From positions 3,049,323 to 3,113,322 of the forward strand of contig NW_006921535.1 of the NCBI RefSeq assembly GCF_000340215.1: a DNA stretch of 64,000 nt, given 5' to 3'. Position 1 is the first letter of the stretch. Every line of letters begins with the position of its first letter. The notes below the pieces were generated by a model. It did no database searches, had not been told where the DNA came from, and saw only the letters and a list, made by a program, of their open reading frames with translations. Origin of the DNA: Pseudocercospora fijiensis CIRAD86 (taxonomy: Eukaryota; Ascomycota; Dothideomycetes; Mycosphaerellales; Mycosphaerellaceae). A program made the translations under genes and the position numbers. Positions 1-11,644 of the stretch are shown piece by piece.

Positions 1-559
1 TAGATATAGGCGGACGGTTATACCGGACTATAAAACGAACGAGATTAAGGTTATTAATATAATAGAAGAAGATTAAATTAGGTAGAAGATATAGGAAAGT
101 AATAGGTATAGATATACCTATACTAGCGCGTAGTATATAGTATAAGATACTTTACGATTTTAACTATAATAATAATATTACTGTTTTTATACGCCCTTAT
201 ACGCGCTATATCCTTCGGTATACGACGCGTCCTATCGTCTAAAAACGAGTAAAAACGAGTAATATATTATTACGTAGCGAGTCGATAAAGGTTAAAGCCC
301 GCTTACTAAGCGACGAAACCTCGGCTTTCCGTATTACTTTAAGCTATATACTTTAATACCTACTCTGTTTTACGAGTCGCTTATAGCGGTCGATATAAGG
401 TTCGCCGTTCGAGCTCCTATCCTATAGTTTTATTAGATATAGAGGGTCTTAGCGCTCTTATACCGAACGAAGCTACGATTTCGAATAGGTACTTATAAAA
501 GAAGATATCGACTAAGTAATTACAACATTCTCGACAATAAGAATACTACGATTGCTTTA

Positions 560-592
560 CCTAACCCTAATCCTAACCCTAACCCTAACCCT
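560..592 (-). repeat. Interstitial telomere tract (CCCTAA on plus strand)
   Basis: About five and a half units of CCCTAA, one of them variant (CCTAAT), lie inside the RIP-mutated block. The motif has no CA or TG and so cannot record RIP. The C-rich strand is the plus strand, the orientation found at a left chromosome end. A second tract of opposite orientation lies at 41852-41878. Confidence 0.9.
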
Positions 593-1812
593 TTAAGTTA
601 TCTACGAGAATACGTCCTTATCGATAGTATTAACTATTAAGGTCTACGAAGCCGTCGCTATCGTTGTCGTAGTCTAGCGAGTCCGTTTAACTATCTATAA
701 CAATATTAGAATAAGAAGGAAGCTCTATTTAAGACAACGGTAATAGCCGTAACGGCAATAAAGCAGTTATTATTGCCTAAAGGGCCTAGATACTAGACTA
801 GATAGTATCTATTTAACGTACTATCTTTAGCTTAATATCCTTTACTATAGCACTTATTACGGCGCTTAAGTCGCTTCTAGCGCTTATATATCTAGTAGGA
901 CTTAGTATATTTAGAGCCCCGCTAGCGGCGCTATCAATAGAGACACTTAAAGACTCTAATAGCGAGCTAATTCTACGTCTCAAGCTACGGCCCTTAGCGA
1001 GTATTCTTAGAGTATTAAACATAGGCGATAATACTTCTTTTAGTATAGCTCCTTATACCTATAATCTACGCTAGAGCCGTTTAGACTCGAAGTCTAAACG
1101 GCGACGCTTTGTAAGCTAAGTAGTATTACTATCGACCGTAGATAGTATCGTTAAGTCGATAACTTCCGCTCGTAGAACTAGCGTTATTAGAATAGCTAGA
1201 GCTAGAGTTAGCGCGACTAGAGCCGGACTACTATTACTACGCTAAGAGAGTGTCGATAGTATAGTATTACGTATATTCTCGGTAGTACTATTAAATGCCT
1301 TTAACTCCTTCGTATTTAATACCTTCTCGCGCTATACCTTATCTAGTCGAAATAGTATCTCTGTAGCCTTATCGAGAAGCTAGTCTTAAAGAGTCTTTAT
1401 AACGACAACTCTAGAAGCTCCGTTAAGAGGCCTTCTCGCAACTACTCGGCGCTTAATTATTATACGATAAGCTCTTACTAGATCGCTAATAAGAGGCTTA
1501 TTAGTTAGCTAAGTAGTAGGAATAATAGACTTAAAGCTAGCATTCTAGTTACGCACTTTGCTAGTTACTCGCTTATAGGCTATATAGGCGCTAACCTTAG
1601 TAAGAGTAAGCTTAGCAGTAGCCGAGATATAACTATTACTATTTAGTCGAGTTATACCGTATTCCTTAGTAATAGTAGCGGCAATAATCTCGTCCTAAGA
1701 AAGTCTAGTATTAACTAAAGTTTAACTATTAGTCTAGCCGTTAATTTAAGTGCTATTTAGCGTCGAAATAGGCTCCCTAATCGGTAGGGATACTAGTGTA
1801 GAAACAGGCTAC

Positions 1813-1854
1813 TAGATAGGCTCTTCGACTAGCTAGATAGGCTCTTCGACTAGC
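1813..1854. repeat. 21-base tandem duplication
   Basis: Two identical head-to-tail 21-base copies lie at 1813-1833 and 1834-1854. They carry no RIP differences between them, so the duplication either post-dates mutation or lacked CpA sites. Confidence 0.75.
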
Positions 1855-2528
1855 GTAGAAACGACCGTTATATTTACTCTATAAACCTAATCAGCTACTA
1901 AGCGACAGGTTGTTAGACTATTAAGTAATATAGTTAGACTATATAGCGTAGGTTAACTATAATAGTCGCGGAACACCCCTAATAGCGTATAGAGTAAAGG
2001 ACCTAAGCGAGGGTATAGATCGCTCTACGAGAAGCTATAGTTTAGGTCGAGAAGTATAGTAATAGGTAGTAGGGCAGGTCTTAGGGTAATAGGAACGACT
2101 ATAATACTAATAAGCTTAAAACAAGGGGTAATTGCTAACAAAACTAAGCCTCTAAGCACTCTACGTGTTCTCGGAGGCCCTAATATATACCTCTCTCGAG
2201 GTACGGACCTAGTTCTAATTATATCGGTCTCTTCTAAGGTCTCTATAATTAAGTAATTGTATATAGGCTACTAGACCTATATAACCCTTAGTAGCCGCCC
2301 GGCGACCTTTATATGCCTCTTACTAAACTCTCCGCTATTATATATATAGGTAGGGGGCGTATAGTAGCTCGTATATAATAGGCACTGTACTAGCGGTAGA
2401 GGATTTAATAGAAGGCGGAGATAGGGTTTAAGCTATTTAGCTAAGGATTTAGTATACTCCCTTACTTAACTATTAACGGCCTAGCGTAGGGTCTAATTAG
2501 CGTATTTTCGATTATATAAGCGTATATA

Positions 2529-2556
2529 GGTAACTGTACAAGCTCGTGCAGTTACC
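2529..2556. repeat. 28-base near-perfect palindrome
   Basis: Arms GGTAACTG and CAGTTACC flank a 12-base centre that is itself palindromic except at transition-type (C/T, G/A) positions. A perfect palindrome before mutation is therefore likely. It lies about 90 bases outside the left end of the pogo-like element and could be an end of another element. Confidence 0.6.
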
Positions 2557-2648
2557 TACGCTTTTATTTACTTAATCCTTTACGTACGGATAACTACACC
2601 GAGTTTATTCATATGCTAGTGTACTAGCGCGAGCCACTTCCGCGTATA

Positions 2649-5600
2649 TCCGGGGTTCTATTAGTCTACTTTACCCCTCGCCTACGCTCGGGGAATTAAG
2701 CTATACGCAAAATCGGGATTTGTTAGTAGGCTATACGCAAAACTCGATTAAACGTATATTATAACGCATATATAATAGGAAGCTAAGTGTAAGTGCGATT
2801 ATAGTTAAGAAGTAGTAGATTTCCGGCATATTAACGACTAAATTGCGACGGTATACGGTTACGTATATAGTTAAAATAGACCTATACTCGGCCTCCGCGC
2901 ATACCTCGTATTAACTATATAGTCAATTACCTTACAAGTCGGCCTATATGTCTATTATATAATTGCTATCTCTTCTTATTAGCTAAATAGCTAACTACTG
3001 TATCTACTGTCTACCTCTTTAAGCTTAATAGGGTTGCTCTTGCTACTAGCAATTACAATAGCGCCTCTATAACGGTTAGACTTCTTCGGAGCTTCGTAGA
3101 AATAGCGCTTGCTTTATATAGACTCGTAGCGGCGGCGAGGAGGTACTAAATAAGGCCAAATTATAGTGTATACTATATCTTCGTTAAGTAGCGCCTCGTC
3201 TTGTTATAGCTAGTCTAATCGTGTATTAGGCTCTTACGCGAATAGACTATTTAGTCGTCGCCTTAGCTTAATAGTCTATACTAGAATATCGCCTTCTTCG
3301 TAGTTACAAGTGCGAGTCGGCAGTTCTAGTATCCTTGTCGGACTCTACGTATATACTATATCGCCGCCCTCGGTAGAGTAAGTAGAGCGCCTATAGAAGT
3401 AGATATCCTTAGTATGTAGATCGCTAGTCTTCTTTAATATAAGGTTGTTATCTAAAGCGAGAAGTCGCTTATCGAAGACTCGTCGTAGCGGCTTATCGAT
3501 AGCCTACAATTCAACGTCTATCTACTTAGTCTTACTATTATTATTAAATACGACTCGGAATACCTTACTATACTTAAGTCGATAGGTGCGTGCCTTGTTA
3601 TATACGCTCTATGCCTCTTAGAGCATCTTCCGGCGGTCGTTATTAGCTAGGTCCTTATCTTGTTATATAAGTTATAACCGCAATTTATCTGCCTCGATAG
3701 TATCTACTCTTATAAGCCGATTAGGTTGCTCCTTCTAGCGCTTCTTTGTACGCTTAACTAGACTCGTAGACTAGTGTTTACGCTTATATTCCTCGCCTTT
3801 GTAAATGGCGGCGCTAACTAATATCTCGTAGGCTCTTTTAGCGTCCTTTATAGGCGACGAGGAAAAGGGGTTAAATATTAATAATAGGTCGATACCTTCT
3901 AGAGCTAGTTTTAGATAATAACGTCGGAAGCTCTTGCGAGCTTGTATAGCCTTACGAGACGCTCTAATCTTCCGAGGGCTCGTTATCGTAGTAAGAAGCT
4001 AGTCCGGCAACTCGGGGGTAGGTATTCGCCGCGGTAGTAGTAGTAACGATAGCATGCCCTAAGCAATTACGTTTTTAAGGTCCTATAAGTAAGAGCGATT
4101 ATTAGCGAGATGCTAGCTATTAGGATCGACAATAGTAGGCTCTACTAAACGCTCTTACTTAACCGACGCTAAGTGCTCCTACTAAGCGGCCTCCGCTATT
4201 ACTAGAGATTCCTCGTATTAGGCTTCTTCCTATTAGAGCTTACTCTCAATTGCTTGCTAGTTCTAGTTATAGTTAGTAGCCCTATACTAATCTCGAATAT
4301 ACTTGCAAGGGACCTCCCTATCTGCTAGGAATATGCCTATCTTACGAAATGCCGCCCTTATATTATACCTCGTAAAAGTCTTTACCCGGATAGCTAAGAG
4401 CGCCTATATAAACTTAGGTATACTAAATTTACTAATACTACGATATGTAGCTTCTAAGACCGCTTGCCTATGCCTTAACTTATATACCTAGAATAGTACA
4501 ACGTTAAGGGGTTATATAAAGTGCGAAGTGTATAGTTATAGGCCCTATAATTGAATCTTATAGCGCTTTGCAAAGGTAGCGAATTCTTTAAAGCAGTAGG
4601 AGCCGTAATTGTCGTATAATAGCACCCTCTACTTATTCGGATTATTAGGTCTCGTCTTCCGTTTAAACTAGCGGATATAGTATATAGTAGTATCGTCTGT
4701 TATATAGCTAGAGTCGTTAATAGTAATTAGGAAGTTATCTTTGCCTATTATTGTTAGTAGGTAACGTTGTTCTTGCCTAAGGCAATAGTAATAGACTAAC
4801 CTTCTTTAGGGACCTAACGCTCTTAAACTATTACTACTTTAATAATTAACTAATAGTCTATTGCCTTACTATAGGCATTAACGCTCTCGACGATAGTAAT
4901 ATACGTCCGGTTACTATTACACTCGGTCTACGCGCGCCGCTTTGTATCTATTATAACGACGTACTCGTTACTACTAATACCGACTCGAAATCTAGTCTCG
5001 TCGAAATTCTATATATTCCGCGGCTTTATATTTAGTCGCTTTAGTATCGCCTTAAACCTATTAAACTAGCTCCTTATAGTAGAAGGGTCGTGCGCCTTCT
5101 TACGCTATATCTTAATAGGTTTAGACTTAACCTTGCTAAGTCTATAGCGACTAAGAAAGCGGTCCGCCTAATCTATACTAAATAGTACGATTGTATCCTT
5201 TAGTACCCCTTCTAGTAGTATACTAACTATTATTTCTATCGCTATAATAGCGACTAACGCTACTAGTAAGAATATACCTATCTCGTCCCTTTCTCGATAA
5301 TAATCCGCTAGCGCTAGTTCCTAAGATTTATCTAGCTTAGTATTTATTACATTACGCGATATTAGCGATCTACGACCTCTTAACCGCTAGTAAACACGAT
5401 AATATAAGTCCGCTGCCTTCTTACTCTTATAAAGCGCTCGAAGGCTAACTTTTAACAATTTGGCCTCTAATTCGCGGTACTTCGAAACTACTCGATCTAC
5501 TACCCTCTCCGCTCTCTCTATCTCTATTAATCGCTCGGCGCGTACCCTTTTAATAACCTTTCCGACCTTCTTACGCCCTATACTAACAAATAGGTGCTAT

Positions 5601-5908
5601 ATATATACTAGAAGAAAGAGAATACGAAGAATACGCGTTTAGAATAAGGTAGACGCGCCTACTAAGGAGGCTAAGGAGATTATATAAGAAACAGCGGTAG
5701 CGAGGTCTACGGTTACTATACACTCGGATAACCTCGCTAATATAATATTTAGACTAGCGGTTCGATACTTCATATACCTAGATATCTATATGGGACTGGA
5801 AGGTGCGACTATATCGAGTTTCACGTGTAGCCTACTAACAAATCGCGATTTTGCGTATGGCTCAAACCCCCGCGACCGCGGGGTGGAGTGCTTTGACGAA
5901 ACCCCGGA
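2649..5908 (-). mobile_element. pogo/Fot1-type DNA transposon, RIP-inactivated
   Basis: The ends are inverted repeats starting TCCGGGGTT at 2649 and ending AACCCCGGA at 5908, each flanked by TA (2647-2648 and 5909-5910), the target duplication of the Tc1/mariner-pogo superfamily. Similarity between the two ends continues inward for about 100 bases, including a shared run around TTTGTTAGTAGGCTA (2719-2733 and its complement at 5828-5842). The minus strand from about 5560 to about 4000 keeps a recognisable pogo/Fot1 transposase: a CENP-B-like helix-turn-helix region, a block resembling IKPRNIWNFDETGFRVG, a second block DNYGSYCFKEFA, and a C-terminal SAFRK-like block. It is broken by TAG/TAA codons at former Gln and Trp positions. 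At 3.26 kb it is longer than a typical 1.8-2 kb Fot1; the part at 2.75-3.9 kb keeps an open-looking minus frame I cannot name. Confidence 0.85.
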
Positions 5909-5910
5909 TA

Positions 5911-7091
5911 CGGAGCGCAACTGCCAATTCAAACCTACTGCGCAAGGTGCCTAATCGAGGCGAGATCGAAACTCAAGCAGAACTGTTTTGATGATGTTCG
6001 CACAGCGTGATGGAGGAGCAAAAGTCGTGGTTCAAGATGCCAATAGTGTGCGCCCCAGCCTGGCAGTGGATGGCATACTGTATTCAATTCCTCGCCGACT
6101 CAAGCTTGTCATCGTGAAGTGCCTTGAAGGAGCATTCGACGGCGCCAAAGAACGTTAGATAAGTCGCTGCTTCCGTGACCTGAGAACAAAAAGAAGACTT
6201 TCTCTCCATACTGCCCATCTTGCCTCTACAGACTATTCCCACGTCCGAGGCCATACAGGCTCTATCCCTACAGACGACTCTCGCACCTGAGATTCTTCGC
6301 TTTGAGTGTTGCCTACATGTCTAGACAGCAGATTGGTCCCCAAGGGGACTGGTTTCGAAGTTGACCAAGGCAATGGATGATAGACATATCGGTGATTTCA
6401 GATAGCCAAGTAGCGTATGTTAAAGATGCTGACATGTTTCTTCTTTGTGCTTCCGTTATCAGCAAATCCAAGAGAACTTTCGTATATGTCCCCATCGATC
6501 TTTACCGACCTCACTTCCCTCTCTCCCTCCCATATCCCACTCACCTCTGGCCCCGCTCATCCTCATCCTCATCCTCATCCTCACCGCTTCGTGTCCGATT
6601 GAGCTTTATAACAACTCTCAACTTCACTTGAATTCATAGACCAATCAGAAAGCCTGTCCATGTCTACAATGGTAGTCTAGTGGTGAAGGCGATTGGTTCT
6701 AGAACCCTGCAATCGGCGAGTTATCGACTCGTAATGAGACCTGTCAGGCAGGACAATACAAAGCATCAAACCGCGAAAGCTGTTCATCTTTATCTCTGAT
6801 GACGCCACTCCGTGTGGTATCGTAACTGTAGGAGAGTTTCTTTTTTGGCGTTTTGGTGTGAAGGTCCAAGTTGAGGGATTCATGTTAAGGATGGATGGAT
6901 GTCTAGTTCTTTTGGCTTTTGTTCAAGGCAAGAAGTGATGGGTTCCAAAACGACCAAAGGGGGTCTTGTGATTTCTTGTCAATGAGATACGCCATCGAAG
7001 GATTGAAAGTTCGATGACTCTGAACTCATGTCATGTCGGTTCATATTCGGTCCTCACAGCGATATCAATGCTCCTCTTCACGTCGTGCTCC
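5911..7091. other. Intergenic region, no convincing gene
   Basis: Composition returns to normal immediately right of the pogo-like element. Only short overlapping reading frames are present, with no recognisable domain. It holds a hexamer microsatellite and a weak tRNA-like stretch that I rejected. The right part is the downstream flank of the minus-strand RMD5 gene. Confidence 0.6.
6556..6583. repeat. (TCATCC)n microsatellite
   Basis: About four and a half head-to-tail copies of a 6-base unit in non-coding DNA. Confidence 0.85.
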
Positions 7092-8381
7092 TCATATGTA
7101 CACCCTCTTCGCTTCTTTCGGGTGGCTCTCATTCGGACAGTAAGGACATTTCATCCTGCTCTTGCCTTTGCTATGCATCTCTAGACTTTGTTTTGCGATG
7201 ACGTGCCCGCAGGGCAGCATCATTGGCGGGTTCGCATCCGTTGCCTGGTCTTTCGATACCGGGCATACGAAGATTGAATGGAAAGCGAAGCCCGGTGGTA
7301 GAGGCGTTTCGACTGGCAATTCGTTCACCGATGTCCACTGCCCTCTGGCCTGTGCCATGACTCGTTCCACCTTCTCCAATACAGGTAGCGCAATGCCACC
7401 TGCTGTTACTGCAGTGTAAAGAGGTGACTGTGACGAAAGGCCGAGCATGCCGCAGAAGTCCCGCGTGAAAGATGCAGAGGCTTCTTCGTACGAGGTGGGA
7501 CTGCTGAAGAATGTGTTGTATGGCGATGCCGCCAAATTTTCCGAGAAGGGGAGAGATCCCAGCAACGACGATGTTTCGCGGGCGTATCTGGTGCTGAAAG
7601 CCGGAAACGTGCTTCGTGCGTATTCCAGTGCCCGCAGTGGTCCACTGAATGGATCGGGGTCATCGTCTGTCATATCCGAGGAAGTGCTCGTATACAGCTC
7701 TACGAACTTGAGCCTGCTCAATTCGAACTCCAGATTTGAACCTCGGTTCTCGAGCTCGTAGCTGTGCTGTCTTGCCCATTCTATTGCTGGCTCCAGATTG
7801 TGGTGATTCCGCAACGCGTCCAAGACGTGGTACATGTCAGCGAATTTCCTCTGCAGTCCACTCTTCTCCAATTCACCCTGGGCTACCGCTTCCAGGCCAT
7901 CGGTCATCAGGTCGTCTGTGTCGGCCAGATCGGTAATCCAGCTTCTTCCCAGTCCATCTTGTGCCTCTGATCCACTTGAATGTGGCTGGGCGGCTACCTC
8001 TTTCACGAATGTCTTGGCAACATTGAACTTCCCCTCGCGAAGCAGATGCATGGCGATAGCACGATTGATGAGATTCGGCTGGCTCGACAAGGCATCGTTG
8101 CCGGCGGTGGGCAGTGCAGCGCTCTTGAATTTATCCTTGAGTGCCTTCTGGTACTGGTTCATGCCCTTGTTGACCTCCTTCAAATCCTCTTCGAGCTTGC
8201 TAAACGACTGTTTTACGGGATTCTGCAGCTTGGCCATGTGCAGAGCTGACTTGGTGGGGTCGGAGGCGACGGCATCGCGTGTGCTCTGAAGGAGGTCGAT
8301 CAGAGCCTGAACGTCGGTGATGGTCTTTCGTAGGTTCCCTTTCTTCTCCTGCAACTCGTGAGCCGCCAATATCCCCTCCAT
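7092..8381 (-). CDS. rmd5: RMD5/GID2 subunit of the GID (CTLH) E3 ubiquitin ligase
   Basis: This is an intact single-exon frame of 429 codons. The C-terminal 60 residues carry the degenerate RING typical of Rmd5/RMND5: CPVSKDQ, then ENPP-like DANPPMMLPCGH, then KCPYCP, and a tail ending EAKRVYI close to the animal EAKQIFF-type ending. A LisH motif lies near residues 99-130 (NLINRAIAMHLLREGKF) and a CTLH region follows at about 160-225. The N-terminal 90 residues are predicted helical. The family role, in yeast, is the catalytic pair Rmd5-Fyv10 of the GID complex, which ubiquitinates gluconeogenic enzymes such as fructose-1,6-bisphosphatase when glucose returns; action here is inferred. Length fits the family (about 390-430). 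The head-to-head neighbour is the STB6-like gene, and the 5' leader is G/C-repeat rich. Confidence 0.9.
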   Translation of the reverse strand: MEGILAAHELQEKKGNLRKTITDVQALIDLLQSTRDAVASDPTKSALHMAKLQNPVKQSFSKLEEDLKEVNKGMNQYQKALKDKFKSAALPTAGNDALSSQPNLINRAIAMHLLREGKFNVAKTFVKEVAAQPHSSGSEAQDGLGRSWITDLADTDDLMTDGLEAVAQGELEKSGLQRKFADMYHVLDALRNHHNLEPAIEWARQHSYELENRGSNLEFELSRLKFVELYTSTSSDMTDDDPDPFSGPLRALEYARSTFPAFSTRYARETSSLLGSLPFSENLAASPYNTFFSSPTSYEEASASFTRDFCGMLGLSSQSPLYTAVTAGGIALPVLEKVERVMAQARGQWTSVNELPVETPLPPGFAFHSIFVCPVSKDQATDANPPMMLPCGHVIAKQSLEMHSKGKSRMKCPYCPNESHPKEAKRVYI

Positions 8382-8935
8382 AGTGGACGATCGTGAGGTG
8401 AGGTGAGGTAAGGTGAGGTGTAGCAGTGGTAGTGGCGGTGGCGGTGGCCGTGGCAGTGGCAGGCGAGGCGAGATGGCAGGCGATATGGCTTAGTTCTGTA
8501 CGAACGGCGACTTGACTGTAGGCACGTGCTCTACATCTGCTTGATATAGATCGATCAGTCTGCTGGATCTCGGATCTCGGGTCATAGGCGTGAGACTTGC
8601 GACCAACTCCAAGTTAGAGTACTGTATGCATGTGAGCTGGGCAGCGACCACGTGAGAGCTCTCGCTTCAACGGCTTTTGTTCGGCTGAACTCGGATGAAA
8701 GTGACGTTTCGTCTCACCGCGCATCTTCCTCCCAGAAACATTACCTCGCGTTCAACAAAACCAAAGTGGAAGAAATACGGATGGCCCATCTGAAGAAGCG
8801 GTAGTACGGCCGAACGGCGAGGCGGGATCTGGCGACGACAACCGGCTTGGCTTGGTACAGTCAACACATCGTGACCATGAGCAGCACAGCCCCTGTCACC
8901 GTCACACTACTTCTCGGTGACACTTTGGTACAATC
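8382..8935. promoter_or_regulatory. Shared upstream region between divergent RMD5 and STB6-like genes
   Basis: The 554 bases between two divergent start codons must hold both promoters. A (GTGAG)n-like run lies at 8393-8420, followed by a GGTGGC-rich stretch to about 8465; both fall in the RMD5 5' leader. No TATA box stands out. Confidence 0.5.
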
Positions 8936-11644
8936 ATGACAGCCGCAAGATCTTCGGTAGATCGAGCAAAGCTCCGTCCACCTCCTCTGCAGACCAACTA
9001 CCTACACCAAAGTCCTAACGAGGATTCGCCCACATCGCCCAGGCCTCAGTCTCCATATGATCAGGGTCGATACTCAGAGGCCCGAGGACGTCCGGCAACG
9101 AAAGGCGGCCATCAACCATTTGTACTTACAGATCCGGTCGCTTTCAAGTATCTCGAAGAAGATGCTTCAACACATGTTCTGGAAAGGAGACGAGAGCTGC
9201 GGGGTTATGAATGCTACATTGTGGAACAATGGACCACTTCCCGTATGCACCCAACATTCATGATCACAAACTATACTGGAGACGAGAAGGACGTCGTTTT
9301 GGTTGATGTTCTCAGCGTACCAACAGATGAGCATGTCTGGTCGCCTCGACTGCGAGTCTATTTCAAAGCACTTAATCAATATCATGCTAGGCGGCGCGAG
9401 ACACCTCTGGGCGTACTGATGGTCACAAACTTGTCTGGCTTTCCATCTTCTCTCGCCATCATACCTGTTCCCGACGGCGATGTGAGGAAGCATAGGTTCG
9501 ACTTCTTCGTCAATGAAGACCTTAAACGCCTGGGCTGCTCTGGCAGAGTGGGCTTGACATTGGCTCAGCCAGCAGCGTCCACAGTAGCCAAGTTTCATCA
9601 GCTATACAGAACAAGCGACAAGAACGACATCTACAAATCGGTCCTGGAACTGATCAAGCTTTGTCAAAGCGCGCTCATGCTATTCGACAAGCTCGAGATT
9701 GACTATTCTGATGGCCTGTTGTGCGACGTCACCGAGCGAGCCATCAATGACTGGTGGGTCGAAATTGGCAATGACTATTATAATGTCGAGCCGCATGACG
9801 GCATCTTGGGGCCGACAACGGTAGCTGGCTTGCTTGGTCTGCTTATGGGTGCACGCAACCGACTGCATGCCATGAACGCACCTGTACCCAAAGACCCATT
9901 CGATGTCGAAGCAATGAAACAAGGCATAAGTGCCTTTCAAAAGCAGCAACGAATACAACGCACACGTCGGCTGGACCGACGAACGCTGGATCGACTGCAT
10001 AAAGCGACCCAAAAAGCTGCCGAAAAGGAGCGATGGGCAGTACCGAAGGCAGTCAAATCAACTGTCGCAGAGCTGAGCGGCAGAGGAGGTGAGATGATCG
10101 GCGATATCGTCGGAAGACGAGATCGTGCCAGCATCGCTGAGGTTGAGACTGTGGACATAGACCGCTTTGTCCAGCTTGTTCATGGTGATCGAGCGAAATG
10201 GCTATGGCTGGGCAAGCCGATGAAGAAGTCTAAAGTGCCAGATGGAGCGGAGCGCGTGCCCGAGGAGGTACAAGGTGCGCCTGCACTGAACAAAGGACTG
10301 ATATTCAAGTCTGATGAGCACGGTGGCTACACTTGGACGTCCGGCAGGAAAAGCACTTTCGACGGCATGCCTCCAGGGGAGCGCCGAGAACAGGAGCGAG
10401 AATATCACGACTTCGTCGCACCCACCCCAGTCGAAGAAAGAGATGAGTTTGGGGACGACTACATTGGCAGGCCGTCGCTTGACATCAATAGACCATCGAT
10501 GTTTCACAGGGCTACAACGTTGAAGGACAAGCCAAAAGCAGGACTTGAGAAGGTCAGAGGAGCCGTAGGCTTCCGTGGTCACAAGCCGAAGCCGTCAGTC
10601 GATGAACCTGTGCCAAGGTCACCTGTGGAACAGAGACCAAGTAGGCGACCGCTGATCAACCGATCCCATACAAGCCCACTTGGCAGCCCCTCCAGTCTTG
10701 AACTATCTACCGAACAACACATGCAGCGACTGACACCTGCGGCCCAAGAGCAGAGCAATCGGCTGAACGTTGCACTCGGTGACAGCCGACCTGACACTGC
10801 TGACACGAGGTCACTCATGGAAGGTAACAACAGCCGTCTGGTGTCACAGGAAAGCTTCCAGGCATCAGGGTTCTCAGGCTTGCAGAAGGAGAATAGCAAC
10901 GTCTCTAGCAATCAGCAGCAGAGGTCGGGCAGTAAAGAGAGCACAGGTCCTTCCGTCGAGGCGTCAGTGGCAGGTTCCATTTACAAAGGCATCGATCTGA
11001 ACGACACACTACCTACCGGACCTGAAACTGAAGCTGGGCTATCGACACTGCTAAAACGGACCGTCTCATACTCGCAGTATGTGGAGGCAGAGCTGCAGCC
11101 TGATCATAGTGGTCTTGCGCCACGACATCTAAGCTTCAGCTTGGCCGAAGAGAGTCTACTGACTTGGGAGCCGCTCGGTCAGGACGAATATGATCCGTTC
11201 TCATCCACGCGGGCACAGTTGGCGGAGCAGCAGTATATAGCAGCGGAAGCGAGACATCTCAGGCGCATGATCAACGCACTGCAGCTTCAGACTGCAACGT
11301 GGACTTCGAAGGAACTGCATCAGCTTCGCGAAACACTCGAGAGACTAGACCAGGACCAAGACACGCTCGACGAGCTCCATCAGCCCCACTTGAGGACCGT
11401 CAAAGAGCTTGAAACGCACGCAGGCGCCGTCCAACGTGAGGAAAAAGAAAGGCTGGAAGAAGGTGTCAAAGAGATAGAGACTCTGGCTGCGAAGCTGGAG
11501 TATGAGATTGGTGGGCTGCGAGGCAAGGTAGAGGACGTTGAAGCAGGAGTTAGTGATTTCGAGAAGAGCGTCGGCAGGGTAGAGGGAAGGGTGATGGAGC
11601 TTGAGAAGGAGGCAGCAAATGGCAGCAAATGTGTGATACAGTAG
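8936..11644 (+). CDS. STB6/STB2-like (Sin3-binding) protein
   Basis: This intact frame has 902 codons. After a Pro/Ser-rich leader, residues of about 60-400 form the conserved block I associate with fungal Stb6/Stb2-type proteins: a start like PFVLTDPVAFKYLEED, then GYECYIVEQW and HPTFMITNYTG, and further charged helices. Residues of about 440-720 are low-complexity and Ser/Pro rich. Residues of about 770-895 are strongly heptad-like (Leu/Glu/Lys rich), a probable coiled coil. In yeast Stb2 and Stb6 bind the Sin3 corepressor; a role in Sin3/Rpd3 deacetylase regulation is therefore inferred from family only. The start codon was chosen because it is the first ATG after the divergent promoter and sits in a good CAATCATGA context. 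No intron signals are needed. The family call rests on recall of the N-terminal motif and is moderately sure. Confidence 0.65.
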   Translation: MTAARSSVDRAKLRPPPLQTNYLHQSPNEDSPTSPRPQSPYDQGRYSEARGRPATKGGHQPFVLTDPVAFKYLEEDASTHVLERRRELRGYECYIVEQWTTSRMHPTFMITNYTGDEKDVVLVDVLSVPTDEHVWSPRLRVYFKALNQYHARRRETPLGVLMVTNLSGFPSSLAIIPVPDGDVRKHRFDFFVNEDLKRLGCSGRVGLTLAQPAASTVAKFHQLYRTSDKNDIYKSVLELIKLCQSALMLFDKLEIDYSDGLLCDVTERAINDWWVEIGNDYYNVEPHDGILGPTTVAGLLGLLMGARNRLHAMNAPVPKDPFDVEAMKQGISAFQKQQRIQRTRRLDRRTLDRLHKATQKAAEKERWAVPKAVKSTVAELSGRGGEMIGDIVGRRDRASIAEVETVDIDRFVQLVHGDRAKWLWLGKPMKKSKVPDGAERVPEEVQGAPALNKGLIFKSDEHGGYTWTSGRKSTFDGMPPGERREQEREYHDFVAPTPVEERDEFGDDYIGRPSLDINRPSMFHRATTLKDKPKAGLEKVRGAVGFRGHKPKPSVDEPVPRSPVEQRPSRRPLINRSHTSPLGSPSSLELSTEQHMQRLTPAAQEQSNRLNVALGDSRPDTADTRSLMEGNNSRLVSQESFQASGFSGLQKENSNVSSNQQQRSGSKESTGPSVEASVAGSIYKGIDLNDTLPTGPETEAGLSTLLKRTVSYSQYVEAELQPDHSGLAPRHLSFSLAEESLLTWEPLGQDEYDPFSSTRAQLAEQQYIAAEARHLRRMINALQLQTATWTSKELHQLRETLERLDQDQDTLDELHQPHLRTVKELETHAGAVQREEKERLEEGVKEIETLAAKLEYEIGGLRGKVEDVEAGVSDFEKSVGRVEGRVMELEKEAANGSKCVIQ

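Larger units (their letters stand above)
1..2646. repeat. RIP-mutated repeat block, left edge of window
   Basis: This stretch has almost no CA or TG dinucleotides, keeps CG, and is full of TA; the first 120 bases contain neither CA nor TG. That is the pattern left by repeat-induced point mutation of CpA. Reading frames are short and stopped by TAG or TAA; the longest (813-1022, minus, 69 codons) resembles nothing I recognise. It holds an interstitial telomere tract, a 21-base tandem duplication and a 28-base near-palindrome, listed separately. The parent element family could not be identified. Confidence 0.8.

Noticed and set aside
560..592. Telomere tract as a true chromosome end or assembly edge
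   Set aside because: Sequence continues on both sides, so it is interstitial in this assembly; only long-read evidence could show a misjoin.
6662..6740. tRNA-like stretch (TAGTCTAGTGG matches the A-box pattern)
   Set aside because: The B-box is only partial, the acceptor arms pair at four bases only, and the anticodon stem would need a 14-base loop. A covariance-model scan would decide; by eye it is not a supportable tRNA.
9167..10158. Minus-strand frames inside the STB6-like gene
   Set aside because: Overlapping shadows of a well-formed 902-codon gene with no recognisable product.
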